64,000 bases of DNA, from assembly GCA_041667115.1 (NCBI GenBank), contig JBAYFO010000015.1, positions 1 to 64,000 of the forward strand, given 5' to 3'. The DNA is from UBA1563 sp041667115. GTDB lineage: Bacteria; Bacteroidota; Ignavibacteria; Ignavibacteriales; Ignavibacteriaceae. Positions 53,440 to 61,934 of this stretch are shown here, in pieces (position 1 is the first letter of the stretch; each line of letters begins with the position of its first letter). A program made the translations under genes and the position numbers. Below the pieces are notes generated by a model. It worked only from the letters and a program-made list of their open reading frames with translations. It made no database searches and was not told where the DNA came from.

Positions 53440-54014
53440 AAACATATATTATATCAGGTCTGCTCCTGGCAATCATCTTTCTTTCCATGCATTGTTCTCC
53501 TTCATTAAGCATTCATCCACGCGCTGAATGGAATGCTGCCGAACCAAAGGCTTTTAAGTCTCAAGTTCCAGTGAAAATTACTATACATCACGAAGGGGAA
53601 ATATTTGATCCGAAAAAACAATCGAGCGAACAGCACATAAAAAATATTCAAACGTGGGGAATGAGTGAAGCCCGGAATTGGAGCGATATTCCCTATCACT
53701 TCTTAATTGATTTTGATGGAAATATCTTCGAAGGAAGAAACGTTTTTACGGCTGGAGAAACCGCTACGGAATATAACCCGGAAGGACATCTCCTAATTAC
53801 CTGTTTCGGAAACTTTGAAGAACAAAAGGTTACCGACAAACAATTAGAGGCTTTAATTAACCTTACTGCTTATTGCTGTAAAAAATATCAAATTGATCCC
53901 TCCACAATTAAAGCGCATAGAGATTATGCCAAAACACTTTGTCCAGGCGAGGATTTATACCGTTATGTAGCGACCGGCTATATCCAACGTGAGGTTGAAA
54001 AACGCATCAAATAA
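53436..54014 (+). CDS. Lipoprotein N-acetylmuramoyl-L-alanine amidase (Amidase_2)
   Basis: The 192-residue envelope protein has a lipobox-like LSMHC (Cys20) signal. The type 2 amidase/PGRP fold has ITIHHEGE (zinc His), WSDIPYHFLIDFDGNIFEGR, and KAHRDYAKTLCPGEDLY, with the second His and zinc Cys. It would cut the amide between muramic acid and the stem peptide. Its last 8 bp overlap the convergent LD-carboxypeptidase gene. No second domain is present. Confidence 0.9.
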   Translation: MKTYIISGLLLAIIFLSMHCSPSLSIHPRAEWNAAEPKAFKSQVPVKITIHHEGEIFDPKKQSSEQHIKNIQTWGMSEARNWSDIPYHFLIDFDGNIFEGRNVFTAGETATEYNPEGHLLITCFGNFEEQKVTDKQLEALINLTAYCCKKYQIDPSTIKAHRDYAKTLCPGEDLYRYVATGYIQREVEKRIK

Positions 54015-54948
54015 CCGCAGATTCCAAAAATTCGACATACCCTTTTTCAGCATTTAACTTTGTGCTTATTCCGAAAGGAATAGTGAAGTTTGCTTTGCGG
54101 TGGCCGTGAGGAAAATTTTTAATTATGGGAATATTTAAATCTCCCAAATAATTTTGAAGTACCTCTTCTAACTTTAGAGATTTTTTCTCCTGGTCTTTTT
54201 CTTCGCACTCGGTAAACTCTCCCAACAGTACGCCCGATATTTTTCCCAATACTCCGCCAATTGCTAGATGATTCAACATCCTGTCAATTCTATAAGGAGC
54301 TTCATCAACATCTTCAATAAAAAGGATTTTGTTTTTCATCTTCGGAAAGTAAGGAGTTCCTAAAAGTGCAAGAACCAATGAGAGGTTCCCACCGATAATT
54401 TCCCCTTCAGCTTTTCCACCGGTTAATGGAAGCAGCGTTTCATTTTCAGGAAGACGCACTTTCCCGATTTTTTTGGTTGATGTCACTGTTCTCCAAAAAT
54501 TTTCTTCGGTATAAGGATTTACTTCAGAATGGAAATCAACTGCAAGCATCGGACCCCCGAACGTTACAAGGTTTGCCTTTCTAAAAAACGCAAGTTGTAA
54601 TGCTGTAACATCCGAGTAGCCAACAAAGATTTTGGGATTTTTCTTTATTAATCGATAATTAATCTTATCCAGAAGCCTTGGAGAACCATACCCGCCGCGG
54701 ACACAAACGATGCCTTTTATTTTTTTATTCGCAAACATTGCGTGCAGATCCTCAACTCGTTCTTCGTCCGATCCGGCAAGATAGCCGGAATATTTCCCCA
54801 CATTTTTTCCAACTTCTACCCGGTAGCCAAGTTTTTCGAAATACGTAACCCCTTTATTTATGCGGCCCAAATCGTCCGGTGATGAAGCAGGAGAAATTAT
54901 TCCAATTGCATCTCCCTTACGGAGTCTTTGGGGTTTTTGTGCGACCAT
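54007..54948 (-). CDS. LD-carboxypeptidase family (S66) protein
   Basis: The 313-residue serine peptidase of the LdcA/MccF family has DAIGIISPASSPDD, GIVCVRGGYGSPRLLDKINY, the nucleophile Ser in FVGYSDVTALQLAFF, FGGPMLAVDF, and the C-terminal His in NFPHGHRKANFTIPFG. Cytoplasmic LdcA trims murein tetrapeptides in wall recycling, while MccF acts on microcin-like peptides. It lies beside an amidase gene, which favours recycling. It is separated by 14 bp from the STAS gene upstream. Confidence 0.92.
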   Translation of the reverse strand: MVAQKPQRLRKGDAIGIISPASSPDDLGRINKGVTYFEKLGYRVEVGKNVGKYSGYLAGSDEERVEDLHAMFANKKIKGIVCVRGGYGSPRLLDKINYRLIKKNPKIFVGYSDVTALQLAFFRKANLVTFGGPMLAVDFHSEVNPYTEENFWRTVTSTKKIGKVRLPENETLLPLTGGKAEGEIIGGNLSLVLALLGTPYFPKMKNKILFIEDVDEAPYRIDRMLNHLAIGGVLGKISGVLLGEFTECEEKDQEKKSLKLEEVLQNYLGDLNIPIIKNFPHGHRKANFTIPFGISTKLNAEKGYVEFLESAVI

Positions 54949-54962
54949 AGAAAGTTCCTTTG

Positions 54963-55295
54963 CTAGAGATTTTTTAACGCTTCTTCTTCAGAAGGATAAA
55001 TAGAAAATAATTTATTGAATCCGGATATAGAAAACACTTCTAAGATTTGTTCATTCATCGACGAAAGAGCGAGTCTTCCATTTTTTTGTTGCAATAATTT
55101 TGTTAAAACGATGAGTATCCGCAACCCCGCACTGCTTATAAATAATAAGCTCGAAAAATCAATTACTATTTTTTGCGCCCCTTCTTCAATTAAAGAAGTT
55201 GCCATCTCCTGGAAACTTGCAGCATGATTAAAATCAAGATTTCCAATTGGCGAAAGAATAAGAATATCATTTACTTTACGTTGTAATATTTCCAT
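54963..55295 (-). CDS. STAS-domain anti-sigma-factor antagonist
   Basis: The 110-residue stand-alone STAS protein matches SpoIIAA/RsbV: VNDILILSPIGNLDFNHAASFQEM, then FSSLLFISSAGLRILIVLTKLL, in which the Ser-Ser before AGLR includes the phosphorylated residue. In partner switching it binds the kinase/anti-sigma protein when unphosphorylated. The upstream gene encodes both a PP2C phosphatase and an HATPase kinase-like domain, its likely partners, and lies only 15 bp away. Confidence 0.93.
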   Translation of the reverse strand: MEILQRKVNDILILSPIGNLDFNHAASFQEMATSLIEEGAQKIVIDFSSLLFISSAGLRILIVLTKLLQQKNGRLALSSMNEQILEVFSISGFNKLFSIYPSEEEALKNL

Positions 55296-55310
55296 TTGAA
55301 CCTCTGTTTA

Positions 55311-57683
55311 TTAAGTTAGTTTTTTAGAGACTGTTAATTTATTTTTTCCGTTAATTCTCCGGTATTCAAATTTATCCATCAATGTTTTCACCAGATAAAT
55401 TCCAATTCCTCCCGGTTTTCTTTCCTCTAAAGGAATATCTTTTGGTTCCGGCACATCAAGAGGATTAAATTCCACTCCGTCATCAAGAAATTCCATAACT
55501 ACGTTTCCAACATAACTCTTTATTTTGATTTGAATGTAATGCGATTTTTCATCAGGGAAAGAATAACTAATTGCATTTACTAATATTTCTTCCATCACTA
55601 AACGAAGTTTATAAATGACCGAAAGAGAAAAGTTTAGCGCTTTACAAAATATAAGCAATTCATTGATTGCCTTGGTAATTTCTTCATTCGAATTATGAAT
55701 AACAAGTTCTTGACTACTGAGCAACCGTCCGTTCTTAAATTGGTCGGGGTCCATCGGCTTAATCCATTTAAGGGCAAAAGAAGTAATATCATCCGACTGG
55801 GGAGCCGCATCAGAGAAATATTTTACGGCACTGATAGAGTTAACCACTATTTCTTTCGCAGAACTTAATCCTTGAGACGATAGAAACAACTCGAGCCGTT
55901 TTTCAGAATAAAGTTCATCGGAAAGATTTTGAGCTTCCGTTATGCCATCTGTATAGAGAAAAAGTGTGTCATCTTCAGCCAACATAATTTTTGCTAACCG
56001 GTACTGATAATTCTCAATTATACCAACGGCAATATCCCCGGTTTTTTCGATCTTCTTAACGGTTCCATTTGAAGAAACAACGAACGGCAAATTATGCCCG
56101 GCATTAACAAAATCAATTTCACCTGTGCATAAATTTATTCTTCCGATAAAAATTGTAACAAACATAGATGAGTCATTTTCCATGCAGAGATCGTTATTTA
56201 CTTTGGTGATTATTTCATTCAGTGGAATGTCGATTGAAGTAGAAGCTTTAATTAAAGTCTTTGTGACCGCCATAAATAAAGAAGCAGGAACTCCCTTTCC
56301 TGAAACATCACCAATTGAAAAATAAAGGAAAGAATTATCTAAAAGGAAAAAATCATAAAAATCTCCACCAACTTCTTTTGCCGGTTCAATTACTGCGTAA
56401 AGATCAACTTCAGAACGATCCGGAAAAGGAGGAAAGATTTTTGGGAGGATTCCCATCTGAATCTCATGAGCAATTTTCAACTCACTTTCCATTTTTTGTT
56501 TTGCCGCAGTTGTTTCCATCAAATTACTAATGTACTGCCGCAAAGATATCTTCATAAAATTAAATGAGGCTGCCAAATGGCTCACTTCATCTTTTGAATG
56601 CATTTCGGGGATAGCCACATCAAAATTTCCAGCGGCAATTTCATCAGTCGCGGCAGCAAGTTTTTTTAACGGACGCGTAATTCGATTTGCAAGAATAACA
56701 ATTGCGATAATAAGGAGCATAGCTCCGAGCAGATTATACAATAAAATATATTTCGTTAAATCATTCAGGTCTGCCATCAATTCATTATCGGGAATAACTA
56801 CTCCAAGCGACCAATCATTTGTAAGGAGCGGGACATAAGAAAGCCAGATATTTTTTTTATCAAGAAATCGATTGAGGAAGATAAAATCAGATTTGCCATG
56901 CAACGCAGCTTGTCCATACTTTCTAACATCGAGATCATTATACTTTTCCGCAACGCTAAAAATTGTTTCATTCATAATAAAATCTTTTTTAGGATACGTT
57001 ACAAAAGTTCCATCATGAGAAATTAAGAAGGCATAACCATTCTTATATAATTTGACTCCTTTCACTATTTGTTCAAGCCAATGAAGATCTATTTCTGCGC
57101 TAACAACACCTGCACAAACTCTTTTTCCGTTTTTGATCAGATAGAAAGGAACTGAAAACGTTGCGAGAATTTTTGAATTGTTGTCTACATTATAATATGG
57201 TTCGCTCCACATCGCTTTCCCAAGTTCTTTTGGAATTAAATACCAGTCTTTAATCCGGTAATTATTTTCTGGTGAACTAAGAAAGACTGTTTTAAGTTTA
57301 CCGTTATTTTTATAGACATACGGAGCAAATTCACCCTTGATACTTTGAAAGAAATCGGGTTCGAAGGCAATGGTAACGCCGGTAATTTCATTGCTTGATG
57401 CGGTTACATTGGTTAGTAACGTCAGCATTTCTTTTTCCGTCATTGATGAATGTTCTAATTGATATGCCAACGTATATGGGATTTTTTCTACGTTAGTCAA
57501 AATAATTTCAATCTTATTTACCGTAGCAAGAGAAAGATGCCTGGCATTCAATCGAACGTTCTTGAGAAGAATATCACGAGAATGGGAAAAATTGCTGCCA
57601 AAAATAATTAGAAAAATAATACCGCTAATGGCAAGTATTGAAAATACTAATTTTACCGCTAAAGAATTTCTAAGGCGAACCAT
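55311..57683 (-). CDS. Membrane dCache-HAMP-SpoIIE phosphatase-HATPase regulator
   Basis: The 790-residue four-part signalling protein has an N-terminal helix (~12-32), a periplasmic double-Cache-like sensor (~40-300), a second helix (~312-333) and HAMP (~334-388). A SpoIIE/PP2C domain follows with metal residues in GGDFYD (439-444), GDVSGKG (458-464), YTDGITEA (577-584) and DDIT (631-634). The C-terminal HATPase of RsbW type (~655-790) has N-box MEEILVNAIS (697-706), FLDDGVEF and GGIGIYLVK (758-766). It joins phosphatase and kinase-like activities in one chain. The start lies inside the upstream binding-protein gene (14-bp overlap), implying functional coupling to it; the STAS target follows. 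Confidence 0.93.
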   Translation of the reverse strand: MVRLRNSLAVKLVFSILAISGIIFLIIFGSNFSHSRDILLKNVRLNARHLSLATVNKIEIILTNVEKIPYTLAYQLEHSSMTEKEMLTLLTNVTASSNEITGVTIAFEPDFFQSIKGEFAPYVYKNNGKLKTVFLSSPENNYRIKDWYLIPKELGKAMWSEPYYNVDNNSKILATFSVPFYLIKNGKRVCAGVVSAEIDLHWLEQIVKGVKLYKNGYAFLISHDGTFVTYPKKDFIMNETIFSVAEKYNDLDVRKYGQAALHGKSDFIFLNRFLDKKNIWLSYVPLLTNDWSLGVVIPDNELMADLNDLTKYILLYNLLGAMLLIIAIVILANRITRPLKKLAAATDEIAAGNFDVAIPEMHSKDEVSHLAASFNFMKISLRQYISNLMETTAAKQKMESELKIAHEIQMGILPKIFPPFPDRSEVDLYAVIEPAKEVGGDFYDFFLLDNSFLYFSIGDVSGKGVPASLFMAVTKTLIKASTSIDIPLNEIITKVNNDLCMENDSSMFVTIFIGRINLCTGEIDFVNAGHNLPFVVSSNGTVKKIEKTGDIAVGIIENYQYRLAKIMLAEDDTLFLYTDGITEAQNLSDELYSEKRLELFLSSQGLSSAKEIVVNSISAVKYFSDAAPQSDDITSFALKWIKPMDPDQFKNGRLLSSQELVIHNSNEEITKAINELLIFCKALNFSLSVIYKLRLVMEEILVNAISYSFPDEKSHYIQIKIKSYVGNVVMEFLDDGVEFNPLDVPEPKDIPLEERKPGGIGIYLVKTLMDKFEYRRINGKNKLTVSKKLT

Positions 57684-58641
57684 ACGGCGACCTAAAAAAA
57701 TCTTTGAATAAAATATTTTGTTTGATATAACCGCTTTCTATTAATGTTTTAACAACATTAGTATAATCGCTTTCTCGCAATTCACCGATTTTTGCTCCTT
57801 CGGAAGGCTGAAGTAAGCTGTACATCTGCCTGAGCATCCAGCGTTGATGCATTTCATTTGCCGCGTATTTTGCTTTGGTAAGATATTTCATCACCAGTTG
57901 AAGTGATTCTTCTTCATGCGCAAAAGCGTATTGCCAGCCAGCTAAAGTTGCGGTGACAAAATCTTTGCAGGCTTGTTCATTTCGTTTGTAATAATCCTCG
58001 AGAACATAAATTCCATCCTCAGGAAAGTTTAAGCCGTAGTCTTGAAAGGAAAAAATTGTTAGGTCTTTTTCATCATATCCGCTGTTTTTTAGAAGATGCA
58101 ATTCGTTATACAACATCACCGAAGTAACATCAACAACATCGCGGATAAAAATATTTTGCGTTTCTGAAAGCGGATATAATTCCACATGTAAGTTGTATTT
58201 CTTAAAAAGAGCTAATGGCTGGATACGAAAATCTTTTTGCCACAACGCGACCTTCTTTCCATCCAGATCTTTTATAGTGCGAATTCCCTTCTCTTTTTTA
58301 GCCACCAACATAAGAGCAGACCGCTGAATAAGCTGCCCGATATTGATTAACTTAACATTTTTATCTCTCAGCTGTAACGCCGAGGATAACCAGGCTGAAC
58401 AAATATCGGTTTTTTTTTCGGCAAGCCAATCTAACGAAGAACGGTTGGGACCACCGGTCAGCAGTTCAACATTCAGCCCATATTTTTTATAAAATCCCTT
58501 TTCATAAGCCATTATAAAGCCTGCGAACTGGGCTTGGGGAATCCAGTGTGCCAGATATCGAAGAGATATTTCCTTTTTTTGCTGCGGAAAAAGAGTCTGT
58601 GCAAAAAGGATAAGTGTAACGATAATAAAGACTTTTTTCAT
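57670..58641 (-). CDS. NMT1/THI5-like periplasmic substrate-binding protein without ABC partners
   Basis: I choose the ATG at 58641, giving a 323-residue protein with a clean signal peptide (MKKVFIIVTLILFAQTLF). The longer open frame to 58905 is probably untranslated. The body has ISLRYLAHWIPQAQFAGFIMAYEKGFYKKYGLNVEL, typical of NMT1/SsuA-like binding proteins, then TDICSAWLSSALQL and LDGKKVALW. No permease or ATPase gene is near. Its stop overlaps the start of the dCache-PP2C regulator by 14 bp, so it probably presents a ligand to that sensor instead of to a transporter. Confidence 0.88.
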   Translation of the reverse strand: MKKVFIIVTLILFAQTLFPQQKKEISLRYLAHWIPQAQFAGFIMAYEKGFYKKYGLNVELLTGGPNRSSLDWLAEKKTDICSAWLSSALQLRDKNVKLINIGQLIQRSALMLVAKKEKGIRTIKDLDGKKVALWQKDFRIQPLALFKKYNLHVELYPLSETQNIFIRDVVDVTSVMLYNELHLLKNSGYDEKDLTIFSFQDYGLNFPEDGIYVLEDYYKRNEQACKDFVTATLAGWQYAFAHEEESLQLVMKYLTKAKYAANEMHQRWMLRQMYSLLQPSEGAKIGELRESDYTNVVKTLIESGYIKQNILFKDFFRSPYGSP

Positions 58642-58978
58642 TAGTGCGAAAATCAAGTTTTTGTTTTTAGCAAAATAAGAAAATTTTCTTATGTTGTACA
58701 ATCTTCTATTGATAGAATGATCCAGGAGACAGAACTTAGAAAGGATGAGTTGCTCGTATGCGAATAGCCTTATTGACAAAATTATCAGTACTCTTCTACT
58801 TGCAAAAGCCAAGAGGGGACAAATAGATTTTAGAGTCAATAATCTATTTATCGAAAACCCATCTATCCTCTCAGTCTCTATATGAACTATCTTTAAATGT
58901 TCCATGAATTTTGCAAGAAGCCTAATGTTCTTTAAATTTCAATTGTTGCAAATATGTTTTTCAAAAACTTAGTATAAA
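58642..58978. promoter_or_regulatory. Divergent control region with two palindromes
   Basis: This 337-bp region separates the binding-protein/PP2C unit (leftward) from the porin/PBP/PP2C unit (rightward). It contains a perfect 16-bp palindrome TAAGAAAATTTTCTTA (58676-58691), about 35 bp from the leftward start codon, and a smaller one TTCTA-TTGA-TAGAA (704-717 of 58 kb, i.e. 58704-58717). A near-consensus TATTTTG box overlaps the first. No RNA gene or convincing ORF of its own is seen. Operators or promoters are inferred only. Confidence 0.45.
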
Positions 58979-60052
58979 ATGAAAACAAACCGTTACAAAA
59001 TATCTTTAATTACATGTCTGCTCATCCTTCATTATTTCCCGGATAATTTTTCTCAGGAACGAAAATATGATCTCTATGGATATGGGCAGGTGGAATATCA
59101 AGCTTCGAATAAAAAGAATTCCATTAATGGATTTAATCAACGAAGAATCAATTTAATTGGAGAATATTTTATTGATCAAAACATCCGGGTATTAAGCGAT
59201 ATTGAATACGAAGGTGGTTCTGAATTAAATACTACCGACAGTATTTATAACGGAGGTATAAAAGTTTCTAGAATGTGGATTGAGTATACACTCAATCCGG
59301 CTCTTAATTTTAGAGCCGGAAAAATGCTCTCTCCTTTTGGGTTGTACAATCTGATCCATGACGCCTCGGCGAGCTATTACGCAGTTGACGCCCCTCTGAT
59401 GTATTTGCGATTCAAATTTTTTCCCGGTGTTCGCGCACAGAGATTGATTTCAAAGTACAACACCGGTGTTTCGGTTTTTGGAACATTTAATCTAAATAAG
59501 CAAGGTTCACAAATCGAATATGATCTTGGCATTTCCAACGGAAGGGGAAGTTTAGCTGACGGAACCGACGCCAACCAAAACAAAGCGGTCTATGGAAGAA
59601 TTTTGTTCCGCCCTTCATTCTTAAATGGATTACAATTTGGAACTTCATATTACGCAGATAAAAATCTTTCAGGTATCGGGGGAATCGAAAATGATTACGA
59701 AACCAATCTTGGAATCGATTTTCAATACGAAAATAATTCAATTCAGCTTCAAGCTGAATCGATGCTCTCAACTTTTACAAATCCTACTAGTGTTAGACAA
59801 ACAACTGAGGTACATTATGTGCAAGTAGCTTATACCTTTTGGGATGTCTTAACCCCATTTTTTAACTTTACCTCTGTGCTTCCTGATTTCAAAAACACAG
59901 AGAACACTTATCACCGGTGGAATGCTGGACTCAACTACGCCGTTTCGGCAAATCTTTATTTGAAATCGGAGATTCAGTTTCATACCTATGAAGAGGATAA
60001 CAGCGAAAATGGTTTTATTGTTTTTAAATCAAGTCTAGCGGTAGCATTCTGA
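58979..60052 (+). CDS. Outer-membrane porin-like beta-barrel
   Basis: The 357-residue secreted protein has the signal peptide SLITCLLILHYFPDNFSQ. The rest is alternating beta-strands (YDLYGYGQVEYQAS, RINLIGEYFIDQ, RMWIEYTLNPALNFRAGKML, FGLYNL) closing with a C-terminal Phe, as in phosphate-selective or general porins. It is the first gene of a coupled trio with a PstS-like binding protein and a PP2C phosphatase; its stop is shared with the next start (1-bp overlap). Transported ligand unknown. Confidence 0.78.
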   Translation: MKTNRYKISLITCLLILHYFPDNFSQERKYDLYGYGQVEYQASNKKNSINGFNQRRINLIGEYFIDQNIRVLSDIEYEGGSELNTTDSIYNGGIKVSRMWIEYTLNPALNFRAGKMLSPFGLYNLIHDASASYYAVDAPLMYLRFKFFPGVRAQRLISKYNTGVSVFGTFNLNKQGSQIEYDLGISNGRGSLADGTDANQNKAVYGRILFRPSFLNGLQFGTSYYADKNLSGIGGIENDYETNLGIDFQYENNSIQLQAESMLSTFTNPTSVRQTTEVHYVQVAYTFWDVLTPFFNFTSVLPDFKNTENTYHRWNAGLNYAVSANLYLKSEIQFHTYEEDNSENGFIVFKSSLAVAF

Positions 60053-60495
60053 TGATTATCCGTTTGAAATATCATACTCTTCTCTTAATTGCTTCTTCAG
60101 TGTTATTCTTCTTTCCTTCTAAGATATTTTGCCAAACAATAATTATAAATAAAACAAACCCTGTTGAGAAGATATCCAAATCAATGCTGCGTAATATTTT
60201 TCTAGGAAACAATGTTTCGTGGGAAAATGGGAGAAGAATACAAATCGTAGATTTTATCTCAGATTCTCCGCTCAGAAAACAATTTGACGAAAACACATTG
60301 ATGCTGTCTCCCCAAAAAGTCAGTATGATCTGGGTAAAGGTTTCTTTAAGCGGGAAATCAATTCCTCCTAAAATTGTTCATGCGGAAGAAGATGTTAAAA
60401 ATTTCATAAACGAAAACGAAGGAGGGATCGGTTACATCAAAAATGTGACTAACCTTCCTCAGTCTGTCAAAATCATTCAAGTTACCGAAGAATGA
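60052..60495 (+). CDS. Small PstS-like periplasmic binding protein
   Basis: The 147-residue protein has a signal peptide (YHTLLLIASSVLFFFPSKIFCQ) and one half-size PBP-like domain: KSMLRNIFLGNNVSWENGRRIQIVDF, SMIWVKVSLSGKSIPP and FINENEGGIGYIKNV. This matches the phosphate-ABC-transporter binding-protein-like family that occurs without transport genes. It sits between a porin gene and a HAMP-PP2C gene, overlapping the latter by 4 bp (ATGA). Role as a ligand-sensing partner is inferred. Confidence 0.82.
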   Translation: MIIRLKYHTLLLIASSVLFFFPSKIFCQTIIINKTNPVEKISKSMLRNIFLGNNVSWENGRRIQIVDFISDSPLRKQFDENTLMLSPQKVSMIWVKVSLSGKSIPPKIVHAEEDVKNFINENEGGIGYIKNVTNLPQSVKIIQVTEE

Positions 60496-61934
60496 AAAAC
60501 TCTTTTGCAAAATTTTTACGCATTTTTTCGCATAGCCTGCGTAGTAGATTAATTACTTTTCTTACTCTCTTTCTTTTACTCTTATCCACTGGATATTATG
60601 TTTATACGTTGTCGGTTCAAGGAGCTTTTTTCCGCTCATCCTATGCACAAAACACTTCCGATGTAATGGATGCAATTAAATTCGGGATCGAATTAAGCCT
60701 TGAAGAAGAAAACTATACCGCTCTCCAAAAAATATTTTCATGGGCAAAAGGAGAGCACTATGTAAAATTTATTGTTCTGCTTTCGGAAGATTCATCTATA
60801 ATTGCACAGTTTCCAGAAGATTATAAAATGGACAGAACCAGTCTCTCACAACCACCGTCTTTCTTTTCAGATGATTATATCTTAAAAAGTACATTTAGTT
60901 CTTCTATTACAAAAGGGACTCTCCTCGTTGGTTTTTCCACTCAATCATTACGACTGCACGAAAGAAAAATTCTCATTGATGTTGGCATCTCAACATTGAT
61001 CTTTATTTTACTTTCGGTCCTCTTTGGTTCCCTTTTTTCAAAAGGAATTACAAAACCATTGGAAGAATTAAAAAGAGTGACGGAAAAAATTTCAAGCGGA
61101 AACATTGATGAACGTGTAACTCTTAAAAAAGGAACGGATGAAGTTCTCTCAGTATCCTCCTCTTTCAACACGATGGTAGATAGAGTGCTTGCTGCTCAAA
61201 AAGATTTAGAAAATGATTTATTAGAAGCTGCGGCATTTGTTAAAACAACCCTCCCTCTTCCTACCGACAAACCTTTTCCAATTGACTGGAAATTTCTTCC
61301 TTCAAAACGTCTAGGTGGAGATTCGTTCGGATATGAGTTTATTGATGAAGAAACATTTGCATTTTACTTACTTGACGTATCGGGGCATGGACTCGGAGCG
61401 GCCTTGCTTTCTGTAGCAGTTTTAAATGTTCTCCGTTCCAAATCATTAAAAGACGCTGATTTTAAAAATCCCTCTTCCGTTTTGTACGCTCTGAATAACG
61501 CTTTCCCGATGGAACATTATGGCGACAAATATTTTACGATTTGGTACGGTGTCCTCAATATTCATACATTACAATTAAGTTATAGCTGCGCCGGTCATCC
61601 GCCTGCTTTATTAATACGAAAGAGCGAACTCTCCGATGCAGTAGTACATAGGATCGGGAATAAAAATTTTTTTATTGGAGGAATGCCCGGTTTTGAATTC
61701 GATACCGATATAGTTGAACTGCGGAGCGGAGATACTCTCTTTCTTCTGAGTGATGGAGTTTATGAATTAGAAAAAATTGATGGATCAATAATGTCTCTTG
61801 ATGAATTTGAGAAATTCATACTTAGGTTTCATTCTGAATCATTTACTCTTGATAGCTTAATTTTCGAATTGAGTAAAATTAAAATGAATGCTCCTTTTGA
61901 TGATGATTTTTCAATAATAAAAATTACTCTCTAA
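60492..61934 (+). CDS. Membrane HAMP-SpoIIE (PP2C) phosphatase
   Basis: The 480-residue protein has two membrane helices (~21-42 and ~161-183) around a short periplasmic sensor (~43-160), a HAMP (~184-238) and a PP2C/SpoIIE domain. The last shows LGGDSFGYE (274-282), LDVSGHG (294-300), LLSDGVYE (418-425) and DDDFSII (470-476). No HATPase domain is present, unlike the neighbouring 790-residue protein. Translational coupling to the PstS-like protein suggests regulation of partner switching by a periplasmic ligand. Its last 4 bp overlap the convergent barrel gene. Confidence 0.92.
   Translation: MKNSFAKFLRIFSHSLRSRLITFLTLFLLLLSTGYYVYTLSVQGAFFRSSYAQNTSDVMDAIKFGIELSLEEENYTALQKIFSWAKGEHYVKFIVLLSEDSSIIAQFPEDYKMDRTSLSQPPSFFSDDYILKSTFSSSITKGTLLVGFSTQSLRLHERKILIDVGISTLIFILLSVLFGSLFSKGITKPLEELKRVTEKISSGNIDERVTLKKGTDEVLSVSSSFNTMVDRVLAAQKDLENDLLEAAAFVKTTLPLPTDKPFPIDWKFLPSKRLGGDSFGYEFIDEETFAFYLLDVSGHGLGAALLSVAVLNVLRSKSLKDADFKNPSSVLYALNNAFPMEHYGDKYFTIWYGVLNIHTLQLSYSCAGHPPALLIRKSELSDAVVHRIGNKNFFIGGMPGFEFDTDIVELRSGDTLFLLSDGVYELEKIDGSIMSLDEFEKFILRFHSESFTLDSLIFELSKIKMNAPFDDDFSIIKITL

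Noticed and set aside
58642..58905. 88-residue N-terminal extension of the NMT1-like protein
   Set aside because: A clean signal peptide begins at the internal ATG 58641; the extension is not signal-like and lies in the divergent promoter region.
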